NCBI GenBank assembly: GCA_002344075.1
Contig: DDTM01000021.1
Span: 14,948 to 78,947 of the forward strand
Length of the DNA: 64,000 nt
Direction: 5' to 3'
Origin: Bacteroidetes bacterium UBA2364
GTDB lineage: Bacteria; Bacteroidota; Rhodothermia; Rhodothermales; UBA2364
Part shown: positions 34,801 through 43,203 of the stretch, in pieces
Layout: every line of letters begins with the position of its first letter
Numbering within the stretch: position 1 is the first letter of the stretch
Program-made: the position numbers and the translations under genes
Notes under the pieces: generated by a model
The model's input: only the letters and a program-made list of their open reading frames with translations
What the model was told of the DNA's origin: nothing
Database searches by the model: none

Positions 34801-35741
34801 TTAGCGCCGGAACGCTTTTTGACTTGCAACGAGATTACCTGTAAGGGTTTTCCATCTTTCGATTTTACGGTTCCGCCCGCGCCACTTTCGTCAGGGTGAA
34901 CAATGCGAAGTCGGGAGTAGGTGGTACGGTCTTTAAAGCCGTAGGTCACGTCGGCTACATCGCGCAAGTAAATTGGTGATGGGCGGGCAATGGGGCCTTG
35001 TGGTTCAGGGACTTTAACAATTAGGTTTGCTAATTGTGCTTCACTCTTCATTTCGCCATTTACGCGAACAAGGTAGTTGAGACGATCTACGTCCACCGAT
35101 CCACCCGGAATGGTTAGGTTCTCTCCCTGAATAGCACCCGCCACATCCTGAAAGGTAAGGTTATAGGATTGAAGTTTTGCGAGGTCCACATTAATTTGCA
35201 TTTCCCGCTCTAAGGCGCCAATCAATTCAACTTCCAAGACACCTGGCACGCCTTCAAATTCGTCTTTTAGTTTGTCTGCAACATCTTTTAATTTAGACAA
35301 GGAATACCCTGCGGCGAGGTTCACGGTTATAACCGGTAATTCCGAGATATTAATTTCTCGAACAATAGGCTCTTGAATGTCGGAAGGTAACTTGGATTTT
35401 GCGATATTTACTCGATCGCGCACTTTTTGGTAGGCATCTTCGATGGGCACATTGGGTTCAAATTGGATATTGACCGATGTTACCCCTTCGCCGGAGGTGG
35501 AGCGTAGTTCCTTGATTCCGCTGATGCTTTGTATTTCACGTTCCAATGGTTGTGAAACCAATGCTTCCATATCGTCGGGGCTTACACCCGGATACACAAC
35601 CGTAACAAAAATATTAGGGATTTTTATAGAGGGTTGGGCTTCTTTAGGAACGGAGAAATAAGCATAGAAGCCCCAAATGGTAAGCAAAACCGTTAACACG
35701 AGAACGGTAATACGGTTTTTAACGGCCCAGTCTGCAATCAT
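31806..35741 (-). CDS. RND-family efflux pump permease with enlarged transmembrane region
   Basis: 1311 residues, where AcrB-type pumps have about 1040. The N-terminus (NRITVLVLTVLLTIWGFYAYFSVPKEAQPSI shortened here) leads to the porter region with YPGVSPDDMEALVSQPLE. In membrane helix 4, GLLADNAIVVVENIYRF places Asp420-Asn421 where AcrB has Asp407-Asp408, so one of the two proton-relay acids is Asn. FFPSTDPRQVTVNLQGG, which follows helix 7, is at about residue 765, some 200 residues later than in AcrB. The extra part (about 510-745) seems to hold six more membrane helices. The C-terminal repeat and helices 8-12 are normal. It works with the adaptor and TolC gene upstream in the same operon. 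Confidence 0.9.
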   Translation of the reverse strand: MIADWAVKNRITVLVLTVLLTIWGFYAYFSVPKEAQPSIKIPNIFVTVVYPGVSPDDMEALVSQPLEREIQSISGIKELRSTSGEGVTSVNIQFEPNVPIEDAYQKVRDRVNIAKSKLPSDIQEPIVREINISELPVITVNLAAGYSLSKLKDVADKLKDEFEGVPGVLEVELIGALEREMQINVDLAKLQSYNLTFQDVAGAIQGENLTIPGGSVDVDRLNYLVRVNGEMKSEAQLANLIVKVPEPQGPIARPSPIYLRDVADVTYGFKDRTTYSRLRIVHPDESGAGGTVKSKDGKPLQVISLQVKKRSGANIIETVDGLKEKIKTANLPNGTFVVYTGDNSEFVRNLVEELQNNLVAGIFFVVMALVFFLGIRASMLVAISIPLSMLMSFAVFQVMGLTLNFIVLFSLIIALGLLADNAIVVVENIYRFREMGYEKFEAARLATREVTGPVIYATLTTLAAFFPMLFWPGVIGKFMSYLPLTLIITLSTSLFVALVMNPVITAYLVRLDNEPKAIPPKWINYVTYIAIASLTILMLIINWVTVPVLIGLSLVLFAFTRYFLVPVSDFIINKQFPRYLVKYKEWLELMMQRDYQVRYALLRNTFTLTSFTLGFILLIVGSLLSIGEPAYGGFTLAQVVFMLPAGVIFTIGVLGIFFHTFEVMIRGGKATIALSWKTAIAMLVVFLIAWFRTDFEKPDASVQLLRTALSLSVAPILMLIFGIIGLIFKSGRPLILTDNRAIVLNLTFGLFFGIFMVYAIAPTGVAFFPSTDPRQVTVNLQGGIGTNVQTSNKMAQKAETKIERLIGNDPLVAENIKNYQTGVGTAGGQESFFGGGGSPQNSFVTINMVDYGDRGESSKNTLTKLRDVVRSIPGALLKFTAPSNGPPTGAPVNIEVSGPDFNEIVRISHDLKFKLSRAAEKKQIDGLVDVRDNLNSGRPEVRVKIDRERAQQYKLSTGQIASTIRSAINGTEASKFRDGEDEYDITVRLRPEDRNALESIQNLTLPVNVGGNPNNRRQLPLSAVATLEVGAGLGSITRLDGRRVVTVSGDAAPGYSGPEVLGKVTAFLADYKVKKGYVLNFTGENKDQQESFGFLSIALFMGIALIFLLLVMEFRNIRGPLVIMIGMGLSLIGVMLGLILTRSPFGLMTFIALISLSGLVVNHTIVLIDFALKREEEGETSLEAIIEAGVIRTRPIFLTIITSVIGLFPLVFGLNIDFVGLFTHADPGFQFGSENGQFWLPMNVALISGSIFSIFLTLYVAPVMYNAFSSIANRVVGGFKVIETAEPFHAGISGNGAPKMHLGTQMPNKPA

Positions 35742-35786
35742 TGTATGTTAAGGATTATCAGTGAGGAAAAAGAGCATTTCGGGTGC

Positions 35787-36944
35787 TTAACCCTTAACGA
35801 CTTCTAATAGGTCACCTTCCGAAACGTTGTTTTGTCCGTTAGTGACGACTTCATCGCCTGCTTGAATACCAGAAAACACCACCGTTTTACCCTCTTGAGA
35901 CGGTCCGATGGAGATACTGACCCGTTTGGCTACTTTTTTCCGGCCTTCGGGTTTGGCAATAAAAACACTTGTACCTTCTTCGTCGCGCATGATGGCCGTT
36001 TCCGGAATCACAATCACGTTTCCGATGGTTTCGTTATTGATAAAGATTTGGGCTGTCATTTGTGGCTTCAACAAACCATCTGGATTGGCCACCTGAATTT
36101 CGATGGGGAAAGTACGGCTGGTGGGATTGACGTTGGTCCCGACGAAACTGATAGTGCCAACCGTTTCTTGGTTTCCGAGTGTAGGGAACCGGACAAAGGC
36201 ATTCGTTCCAAGTTTTACGGTTGCAGCATATTTTTCTGACACGCCGCCGGTTATCTTTACATTTCCTGCATTCACGATTTGGACGATCGGTGATCCCGGA
36301 GCAGCTGTAGATCCGGTCTCAGCCAGTTTTCGTTCTATTTTCCCGGAAAATGGTGCAACAACGCGGGTGTTAGACAATTGCTTCTGTGCAAGCGAGATGG
36401 CTGCTTGTGTTTGTGCCTTCCCTGCATTGGTTTGGTTTACGACGGCTTTCGCTGCGGCGAGTCGGGTTTTGACCCCCTCGAATTCGATGGCGGAAATGAT
36501 GGAGTCGCGGTACAGGGGTTCTTGTCTGCGGAAGGCATCCTCGGCCAGTCGGAGTTGTGCTTCAGCATTGGCTACTGCGGCTTCGGCAGCACTTAACGCG
36601 GCCTTGGCTTGAGACAAAGAGGCTTCGGCTACGGCAGGATCCACAATGGCGACGGTTTCTCCGGCGGATACGTACTTACCTACCGGAGCAACGTACTGCA
36701 AAATGCCTGCACTCAACGCCGAAACGGTTACATCGTTCGAGGTCTCGACAACGCCCGGAATTTGAATCATGTTGTCGAAATTTCCAGCACCAGCCAATAG
36801 GGTTTCTACCGGAATCATGGCAGAAGCCAGTTCTGTGCTATTTTCAGCATTAGAGGCCGGTTTATTCCCTTGGTTGCAGGCCGAAAAAACGAAGGCCAGC
36901 ATCAACAAAACGGGAAGCAAAACGACGTATTGAAAGTGTTTCAT
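35787..36944 (-). CDS. RND efflux periplasmic adaptor (membrane fusion) lipoprotein
   Basis: 385 residues from ATG 36944, which gives a lipoprotein signal (LMLAFVFSACNQ; Cys25). The upstream in-frame extension overlaps the TolC gene and lacks a signal. The mature protein has the biotinyl-like half-motif (VAPVGKYVSAGETVAIVDPA), a long alpha-helical hairpin rich in Ala, Gln and Glu (near 110-180), the second half-motif (RVVAPFSGKIERKLAETGS), the beta-barrel and a membrane-proximal domain. It bridges the pump to the TolC channel in the envelope. Confidence 0.92.
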   Translation of the reverse strand: MKHFQYVVLLPVLLMLAFVFSACNQGNKPASNAENSTELASAMIPVETLLAGAGNFDNMIQIPGVVETSNDVTVSALSAGILQYVAPVGKYVSAGETVAIVDPAVAEASLSQAKAALSAAEAAVANAEAQLRLAEDAFRRQEPLYRDSIISAIEFEGVKTRLAAAKAVVNQTNAGKAQTQAAISLAQKQLSNTRVVAPFSGKIERKLAETGSTAAPGSPIVQIVNAGNVKITGGVSEKYAATVKLGTNAFVRFPTLGNQETVGTISFVGTNVNPTSRTFPIEIQVANPDGLLKPQMTAQIFINNETIGNVIVIPETAIMRDEEGTSVFIAKPEGRKKVAKRVSISIGPSQEGKTVVFSGIQAGDEVVTNGQNNVSEGDLLEVVKG

Positions 36945-36990
36945 GTTAGGGTTTGGTTTGGGTAATGATGGACCTTTGGGAATTATCCGG

Positions 36991-38634
36991 TTATTGTACT
37001 TTATAAAACTTATTGACATAATTCCAGATACCGCCAGTGCGTGCCGGGGCAAATTCCGGAATCTTCGATTCCACAAAAGGTAATTTACCCATCGCGGTTT
37101 GGAGGCTATTTTTTGCATTGAGGTAGTCGAAGATTGCCACAACATATGCCAATTTACTCTGGTCTAAGAGTTCGGAGGCTTGACGTTCTTCCAACTGGTT
37201 TCCAACACCTTCTCTAAGGCGGGTGGAGGTGATTCTGTAGTTTTCTTCGGCACGGGCAATATTTTGCCGCTGACTTGTTATGCGTTCGGAGGCTGAAGAA
37301 AGAGATAAAAAGGCTTGCTCTACTTCCAACCGAATGCTTTCTTGTAATTGCACCTCTTGAATTTTTGCACGTTCTATGGATAATTGGTTGCGTTGTCGTT
37401 GGTATTTTCTGGTTCCCCCATCATAAAGGCTCCACGAAACCTGCAATCCAATTGTGATATTGGGATCCCAATACCCGTCGCTGAAAATACGGTTGCGCTC
37501 TTTTGTGAACTTAAACGGATCGTTGGTGTCCTGTACCGAGTAGGTACGGTTACTGGGAACACGTCCCAGATATGAAATATTTGAAAATGCGCTCACAATG
37601 GGTTTGCCCAATGCTGTCGTAACACCTTTCTGAATTTCCTGAAGGACAATGTTTTTTTGGGCCTGCACCAAATCCGGACGGTTGTTCATGGCCACATCAA
37701 GGGCCGCACGTAAATTTAGGCCATCGGTCTCGTTTGCCTTTTCCGTCATCTCTTCCCACGAGGCCTTGATATCAATTTCGGTCTCCATAGGTAGTCCAAG
37801 CAGGAGTTTTAGACCGGAAAGGGCCAATCCAGCATTATTGGCGGCAACAATTTTTTGTGCATTTAGGTTGCCCAATTCCACTTCGGCAGAAAGGCGCTGA
37901 AAACGTGGCGCAAGACCTTGTTGGACAGTTTTGCCTACATCGCGAGTGGTCTCGGCAAGACGTTCCATACTGTTCTGAAGGACGGAAACCTGTTCGCGTG
38001 CCAGCATCACCCGATAAAACGCGCTTCGGATCTGGCTTACTATTTGTTGTTGTTGGCGCAAAAAGCCGGAAGCTGTAATAGACTGAAGCACTCGTGTTGC
38101 ACGTAGCCCTTCTCCAATTGCGGCATTATACAACGTCTGACTGATGGCAATATTGCCCGTAAAGTTGTTTTCTACGGCAAAAGGGTTTGCACTGCTATTG
38201 GTTGGGATACCGGCAGCGGTTTGGCCCTCGGCGATCCTGCGGTAGTACTCTTGGAGGGTGATTGGCACGGTGCTGTCGTCGTTGTCCGTTCGGGCTTGCT
38301 CATTATAGCCCAGCCAGCCAATTTGCCCCAAGCCCGTAAAAATGTTGCCCGCACTCGAACCCGCAAACGGATTCGAACTAAGCAAGTTGCGTTGGTAATT
38401 GCCAGAAAGGTTGATTCTCGGATAAAGGTTGCTAAAACCTTCTTCTACCTGAGAATTTACCTCGGATTGACCAAGCGCAGCCGAACGCAGCAAGTAGTTA
38501 TTAACTAAGCCAATCTGAATGGCTTCGTCGAGGGTCATAAGGGCTTTTCGAGGGCTTGGATTAGCAGATTGTGCTGCCAATAATCCGGGTGTCAGTAAGA
38601 GAAGGGCGATAAGGTAACGGTGAAAAAAACGCAT
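36991..38634 (-). CDS. TolC-family outer membrane efflux channel
   Basis: 547 residues from ATG 38634; a later in-frame choice would destroy the signal peptide MRFFHRYLIALLLLTPGLLAAQ, and the ATG at 38760 overlaps tetR. Two OEP repeats carry the long coiled helices: SQVEEGFSNLYPRINLSGNY, SQIRSAFYRVMLAREQVSVL, and NRPDLVQAQKNIVLQEI, ERAKIQEVQLQESIRLEVEQ. The gene starts 8 bases after tetR ends and 46 bases before the adaptor starts, so all four genes form an operon. Confidence 0.92.
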   Translation of the reverse strand: MRFFHRYLIALLLLTPGLLAAQSANPSPRKALMTLDEAIQIGLVNNYLLRSAALGQSEVNSQVEEGFSNLYPRINLSGNYQRNLLSSNPFAGSSAGNIFTGLGQIGWLGYNEQARTDNDDSTVPITLQEYYRRIAEGQTAAGIPTNSSANPFAVENNFTGNIAISQTLYNAAIGEGLRATRVLQSITASGFLRQQQQIVSQIRSAFYRVMLAREQVSVLQNSMERLAETTRDVGKTVQQGLAPRFQRLSAEVELGNLNAQKIVAANNAGLALSGLKLLLGLPMETEIDIKASWEEMTEKANETDGLNLRAALDVAMNNRPDLVQAQKNIVLQEIQKGVTTALGKPIVSAFSNISYLGRVPSNRTYSVQDTNDPFKFTKERNRIFSDGYWDPNITIGLQVSWSLYDGGTRKYQRQRNQLSIERAKIQEVQLQESIRLEVEQAFLSLSSASERITSQRQNIARAEENYRITSTRLREGVGNQLEERQASELLDQSKLAYVVAIFDYLNAKNSLQTAMGKLPFVESKIPEFAPARTGGIWNYVNKFYKVQ

Positions 38635-38642
38635 ATTGTTTC

Positions 38643-39332
38643 TTAAATAGACCGTGGGAGTGCTACTGTGGAGCAAGGTTTTTGGGAAATTCCATGTAAC
38701 AAAAGCAAACAAAGCCATTCTTGGGCATCGGTTGCGGGGTTTATCTGGGTGGGGGTACAAGACAAGGGCGGGTTGTGCAAAAAAGCGTCATACATGATGT
38801 AGCCATGTAAATTGCCAAATATCATGTGGGTTAGGGCTTCTGCATGAAAAGGCCGGACTTCACCGCGCTGCATGGCTTCTTCTAAAAAACCAGAAAAACG
38901 TGAAATCGTTTTGGCTTTTAACGACAAAACCAGTTCTTTTAACGCATCCTCATCCGAGAGCATCAGACGGTTTAGGACTTTTACCACTAAGCGAAAATGG
39001 TCTTTTTCTTGGTGGTAATGGTCTAAATAAGCGCGAATAAATGCTCGAAAAGTTTGCTCAAAGGATAGTTGTTGTTCGCTGGATTGGAGAATTACATTTT
39101 CAACTAATTGAAATTCCTCTTTCGCGAGATCCTGAACAATAGTACGCAACATTTCTTCTTTTCCTTTAGGGAAATAGAGGTATAGGGTTCCTTTAGCAAA
39201 CTCGGCGCGTTGGGCAATCTCTTCTATCGAAGCCCGTTCATATCCCTTTTCAGCAAATACTCGAATCCCCGCCTGGAGTATCTCGCGTCGGCGGTTCAAT
39301 CGTTCTCTTTCCTTACGGGAAATGGGTTCCAT
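38643..39332 (-). CDS. TetR/AcrR-family repressor of the efflux operon
   Basis: 229 residues. The N-terminal helix-turn-helix (RREILQAGIRVFAEKGYERA, SIEEIAQRAEFAKGTLYLYF) matches TetR domains at about residues 15-58. The ligand-binding helices follow. Its gene is the first of the operon with TolC, adaptor and pump, which fits autoregulation of the whole set. A candidate operator with a nested dyad lies upstream at 39412-39446. The inducing compound is unknown. Confidence 0.93.
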   Translation of the reverse strand: MEPISRKERERLNRRREILQAGIRVFAEKGYERASIEEIAQRAEFAKGTLYLYFPKGKEEMLRTIVQDLAKEEFQLVENVILQSSEQQLSFEQTFRAFIRAYLDHYHQEKDHFRLVVKVLNRLMLSDEDALKELVLSLKAKTISRFSGFLEEAMQRGEVRPFHAEALTHMIFGNLHGYIMYDAFLHNPPLSCTPTQINPATDAQEWLCLLLLHGISQKPCSTVALPRSI

Positions 39333-39411
39333 AACAAATGTTGTTTTTTGGGGTGTGATAGCCTAAGAACGGAAAATACTTTTCATGGTTTCTATGCAGG
39401 TTGATCTTGTA

Positions 39412-39446
39412 GGTCAATTCATGAATGCACTATTCATCTTATGACC
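39412..39446. promoter_or_regulatory. Candidate TetR operator, nested 35-base dyad
   Basis: The outer arms GGTCA/TGACC and inner arms ATGAAT/ATTCAT have equal four-base spacers and a five-base centre (GCACT), so the site is symmetric about 39429. It lies about 80 bases upstream of the tetR start, a typical place for an operator of this family. Confidence 0.65.
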
Positions 39447-39516
39447 CAGTAAATTAAATTTCTAACTTTGTCAGGTGCTTGGGTCAATCTTTATTTGATT
39501 AGAAAAAAAGGCTTTC

Positions 39517-40200
39517 TTACGAGCAAATGCGGAAAATCGTTTGAAATGCTTCTGCCGCTGTAAGCCCCACCTGAGATCCCCAGCGGGTGGCAATACTACG
39601 AAGTGCATGTTCGGAGCGAGGATGGGGGAATGGGCGCATTTCGGGTGCATAGCACTGCATCGCGGCTATTTTAACATCCAGAAAAGTGGAGATGTCCACA
39701 AAGGTGTCTGGCTGAAAGACCGGAGAGAACTTACCAAAAGCATATTCGGTGGAGGAAGGGACCTCATACGCATACAGTGTTTGTACAGAGCAACCTTGAA
39801 GAGGACGGCAAGCGGTTAGGGTGGCACGAAAAGTAACGACATGGTCTAAGTTTAGGTCACCTCCATGTTGTGTATAGACCATTTCTGGTTGTTTCTCTTC
39901 GATTACATTTGTCAGAAGTTTTACAATGTTTAAAAAAGGCAAGGTATCAAAGCGTTGGTCTGGCAGTTTCAAGCCCTGAACGGAAGTAATACTAAGGAGC
40001 TTAGCTGCTTTATGACTTGCAGCGGCCAAAAAGTCAACAAGTTGCGGGGGGGCATCTTCGCGGCGGTCGAAGCGGGAGGTTGCACCCTCACCCAAAATAC
40101 AAACATGTACCGTATCACCATTTTTGATATGGCGGGCGATGGTTCCACCACAGCCTAAAACTTCGTCGTCTGGATGCGCGGCAATAACAAGGATATTCAT
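39517..40200 (-). CDS. PIG-L family (LmbE-like) deacetylase
   Basis: 227 residues. AHPDDE (residues 8-13) is the family's zinc-binding and catalytic motif. HGGDLNLDHV supplies the second His group further on. These zinc enzymes deacetylate N-acetyl amino sugars or similar compounds in the cytosol. The gene overlaps the WbqC gene by one base and lies in a polysaccharide locus with manC, so it probably acts on a nucleotide-linked or lipid-linked amino sugar. Confidence 0.9.
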   Translation of the reverse strand: MNILVIAAHPDDEVLGCGGTIARHIKNGDTVHVCILGEGATSRFDRREDAPPQLVDFLAAASHKAAKLLSITSVQGLKLPDQRFDTLPFLNIVKLLTNVIEEKQPEMVYTQHGGDLNLDHVVTFRATLTACRPLQGCSVQTLYAYEVPSSTEYAFGKFSPVFQPDTFVDISTFLDVKIAAMQCYAPEMRPFPHPRSEHALRSIATRWGSQVGLTAAEAFQTIFRICS

Positions 40201-40886
40201 TAGGAACGAAGGTAGTTTAATAGGCCATTAGGCCCCAAGTGGAGCAAAAAATCCAATGCTGAGCGGGGGGGAAAGGTTGGGTTGGGATAGTTGGATGGCG
40301 TAGAAGGTGAAAAATGGTGCCATTCCACCTTAATTCTCGATGCTTCAAAATGGTTAATGGGTAAATAGCTTTTGCCCAACGGGCCGGATAGATAGGTGGT
40401 TGCGCCTGCTTTTTGGCATAATTCTAAAACCAATGCTCCTTTTGTTTGGGATGGTGAAAGTTCCGACGAAAAAAGAAGAGGCGTTTTTAGTGACAATGCC
40501 TCGGCAATTATTTGGGAACTTGCCAAACAAATGGTCCGAAAATCGGGCCATTGTGTGTGGTAAAATTCATCGAGTTCCTGTTCGAAATTCTTCCAAAAAC
40601 AAGTGTGGTAATACTGGTGCTGTAGTGTGCGCCAGTGCTTGATTTTCCAGTTTTGGCGTTCATCTACCTCAATTTGGTTGATGGGTAGGTTTCCAAAGCG
40701 TCCCTTGGTTTTGACTGGAATTGTGAGCCACTGCCAAGAATCACCACATCGGATTCGGTTGCGGTTTATAAACCATGACTTCTCGAACTGGACATGATCC
40801 AAGACAATATGTACATCGGACTTGAGGATCCGGTCGAAATAACCAAGCCAGGGCCAATATCCCGGTTGTGCAATCGAAACGACCAT
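40200..40886 (-). CDS. WbqC-family protein of the polysaccharide locus
   Basis: 228 residues matching the WbqC-like family, with the signature start SIAQPGYWPWLGYFDRILKS, HVQFEKSWFINRNRI, and TYLSGPLGKSYL. WbqC proteins are found in many O-antigen and capsule loci but lack a proven activity. It is translationally coupled to the PIG-L deacetylase (one-base overlap), and its start is two bases after the manC stop, which argues for joint action on one sugar. Confidence 0.88.
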   Translation of the reverse strand: MVVSIAQPGYWPWLGYFDRILKSDVHIVLDHVQFEKSWFINRNRIRCGDSWQWLTIPVKTKGRFGNLPINQIEVDERQNWKIKHWRTLQHQYYHTCFWKNFEQELDEFYHTQWPDFRTICLASSQIIAEALSLKTPLLFSSELSPSQTKGALVLELCQKAGATTYLSGPLGKSYLPINHFEASRIKVEWHHFSPSTPSNYPNPTFPPRSALDFLLHLGPNGLLNYLRS

Positions 40887-40888
40887 GC

Positions 40889-41980
40889 TTAGGTGTGCGC
40901 CTCCAACCCATTGCTATTCAGGAATTCTACCACGTTTTTGACTTTTTGTGTGGCCTCTTTATGACAAACCAAAAGGGCATCTGGTGTATTGACTACAATA
41001 GTATCGTGCATTCCGACAACCGCCACCAATTTGTCACCTGCAAAAACCAAATTTCGGGTAGCGTCTTCACATACCACTTTACCTCGGAGGGCGTTTCCAT
41101 GCTGGTCTTTATCATTCAGATCATAAACCGCACGCCAGTCCCCCACATCGTTCCAACCAAAATTCCCGGGAACCACAAAGACCTTCTCGGCGGGTTCCAT
41201 AATGCCATAGTCCACAGATATTTTAGGGCTGGACTTAAATGCTTGGAAGACCATTTCGTTGCTGACCGATTGGGTGTCGCGGATGGGTTGAAAAGCCTCG
41301 GCGAGGTCGGGCATGTGTTTTTGAATTTCGGAGAGGATGGTGTCTGCACGCCAAACAAACATGCCGGAGTTCCATAAGAATTCCCCCGTAGCCAAAAAAC
41401 GTTCGGCGGTTTCGATGTCTGGCTTTTCGGCGAAGGCTTTTACCGGACATGCAACCAATCCGTCTTCATCAGCTTCATAGGTTTCAGTATGGAACTGGAT
41501 ATAACCATATCCTATTTCGGGATGCGTAGGTTCAATGCCAATTGTTACCAAACTACCAGGCTCCTGTGCTTGTGTAATGGCAGTTCTGAGCACTTGCTGA
41601 AAGCGCCGAACATTAGCGATTAAGTGGTCTGCAGGCAACACGATCATGGTTGCGTTCGGGTCTTTCTTATACAACTCGGCAGCCGCCCATGCGATACAAG
41701 GAGCTGTATTTCGGCTCATCGGCTCGCCCAATATGTTTTCCATCGGCAGGACGGGTAATTGTAACTGGGTGAGGGTTTTATATTGTTCGTTTGTTACGAC
41801 TATACAGTTTTCTGGAGCAACTAAGCCCGCCAGCCTTCCGAGTGTGGCCTGTATCATGGTGCCGCTTCCGAATACATCTAAGAACTGTTTGGGCTTGGCC
41901 TGACGGCTATGAGGCCAGAAACGGGTTCCAACGCCGCCTGCCATAATGACGGCAAATAGAGATTTAGAGGGTTGTTCCAT
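40889..41980 (-). CDS. manC: Mannose-1-phosphate guanylyltransferase
   Basis: 363 residues from ATG 41980, since MEQPSKSLFAVIMAGGVGTRFWP is the family start; upstream codons to 42037 run into the divergent gene's promoter. The nucleotide-binding GGVGTRFWPHSR, ENILGEPMSRNTAPCIAWAA and FGWNDVGDWRAVYDLN are characteristic. It makes GDP-mannose from mannose-1-phosphate and GTP, a precursor for surface polysaccharides. It lacks the isomerase domain of bifunctional forms. It leads an operon with WbqC and the PIG-L deacetylase. Confidence 0.94.
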   Translation of the reverse strand: MEQPSKSLFAVIMAGGVGTRFWPHSRQAKPKQFLDVFGSGTMIQATLGRLAGLVAPENCIVVTNEQYKTLTQLQLPVLPMENILGEPMSRNTAPCIAWAAAELYKKDPNATMIVLPADHLIANVRRFQQVLRTAITQAQEPGSLVTIGIEPTHPEIGYGYIQFHTETYEADEDGLVACPVKAFAEKPDIETAERFLATGEFLWNSGMFVWRADTILSEIQKHMPDLAEAFQPIRDTQSVSNEMVFQAFKSSPKISVDYGIMEPAEKVFVVPGNFGWNDVGDWRAVYDLNDKDQHGNALRGKVVCEDATRNLVFAGDKLVAVVGMHDTIVVNTPDALLVCHKEATQKVKNVVEFLNSNGLEAHT

Positions 41981-42019
41981 AAATGTTGATTTGTAGTTCG
42001 ATAAAACTGATCGTAATAT

Positions 42020-42034
42020 ACAACGAATCGTTGT
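42020..42034. promoter_or_regulatory. Palindrome in the divergent promoter region
   Basis: ACAACGA-A-TCGTTGT is a perfect 7-bp dyad around one base in the 71-base gap between manC (minus) and the glycosyltransferase operon (plus). A regulator binding here could control both. Confidence 0.45.
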
Positions 42035-42051
42035 CAAATTAATCTACAAGT

Positions 42052-43197
42052 ATGCGCCTTGCGCTGATTGGGATGGCCTCGGAGCCTCATTTCCGGAAAT
42101 GGCTGCCTGCATTGTCCGAACAGGGGGTTGAGGTACATCTTATTAGTTATCACGCCCTTGAGCAACCCATTAAAGGGGTGACGTATCATCAAGTTACACC
42201 GCCTTTTGTATCCAGAACAAGGTTCTGGTCCTATCATCTGTCGTCGGTAGCTCCTTTTAAGGCGATTCTAAACGAAATTCACCCAGATGTTCTTATGGGT
42301 TCTTTTGCTACACATTACGGTTGGATTGCGGCTCGGACAGGCTTTTCTCCGTTGGTACTAATGACATGGACACGTGATATAACTGTGCATCCATTCCAAG
42401 GGTTGTTGCAAAAATACTACCGCCATATTGTTTCTCGCATCATGAGCCAAGCAAACCTGGTGGTAACCGATGGCCCTGCTTTGGCAGATCTGGCCCGGAA
42501 ACTTTTTCCAGAATATGCTCCCAAGATTCAATCGCTATTATGGGGAATTCGCCTTTCTGATTATATATCTCCACTAGAGGATGTGAAAGAACTCCGAAAA
42601 AAATGGGGTATCCCCGAAGGAAAAATGGTACTCACAAGTGGCAGGGGGGTATATTTTTATTATCAGCCACAGGTTTTCTTGCCAGCAATGTTGCAATTGC
42701 TTGGCGAACGGGAGGATGTTTTTGTTATCGTTCTAACATTGGGACAAGAACGAACGCCACAAACGGACCTTCTGCTCAATCAATTGGCTATGCACCCGCG
42801 TGCATTGGTGGTTCAAACACGGTTACCGCTTGAGGAAGTCAGGGAGATTTGGGCAATTTCAGATTTTATGCTCTCTTGTCCGGAATATGATGGCGTTTCG
42901 GAGGCGGTGCTCGAATGCTTGGTGGCGGGAGCAATCCCACTGCTGAATGAGATCCCAAGTAATTGTAAATTGTTAGAAATTGGCGTAAGCGCTTTCATGT
43001 TAAAGGATCAATCTGTATCTTCCCTGTCTTTGGGGATAAATCAGAGTTTAAATACGCCACCTTCTGTTGTCGCATCCATGAAAGCCGAAAACCGTGAATT
43101 TGTTCACCAACATGCTTCAGTTGAGACCACCGCCCAAACCTTTACGCGCATGTTGTGTCAATTGACATCAGGTAGGTTACTAAAACATGAAGCATAA
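42052..43197 (+). CDS. Glycosyltransferase family 4-like
   Basis: 381 residues. The GT-B fold is suggested by an N-terminal half with HLISYHA and VLMGSFATHYGWIAARTG, and a C-terminal half with the nucleotide-sugar binding region DFMLSCPEYDGVSEAVLECLVAGAIPL, which is the E-x7-E type motif of GT4. It probably transfers a sugar during repeat-unit assembly. It is the first gene of a four-gene plus-strand operon. Confidence 0.85.
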   Translation: MRLALIGMASEPHFRKWLPALSEQGVEVHLISYHALEQPIKGVTYHQVTPPFVSRTRFWSYHLSSVAPFKAILNEIHPDVLMGSFATHYGWIAARTGFSPLVLMTWTRDITVHPFQGLLQKYYRHIVSRIMSQANLVVTDGPALADLARKLFPEYAPKIQSLLWGIRLSDYISPLEDVKELRKKWGIPEGKMVLTSGRGVYFYYQPQVFLPAMLQLLGEREDVFVIVLTLGQERTPQTDLLLNQLAMHPRALVVQTRLPLEEVREIWAISDFMLSCPEYDGVSEAVLECLVAGAIPLLNEIPSNCKLLEIGVSAFMLKDQSVSSLSLGINQSLNTPPSVVASMKAENREFVHQHASVETTAQTFTRMLCQLTSGRLLKHEA

Positions 43198-43203
43198 ATC
43201 AAT

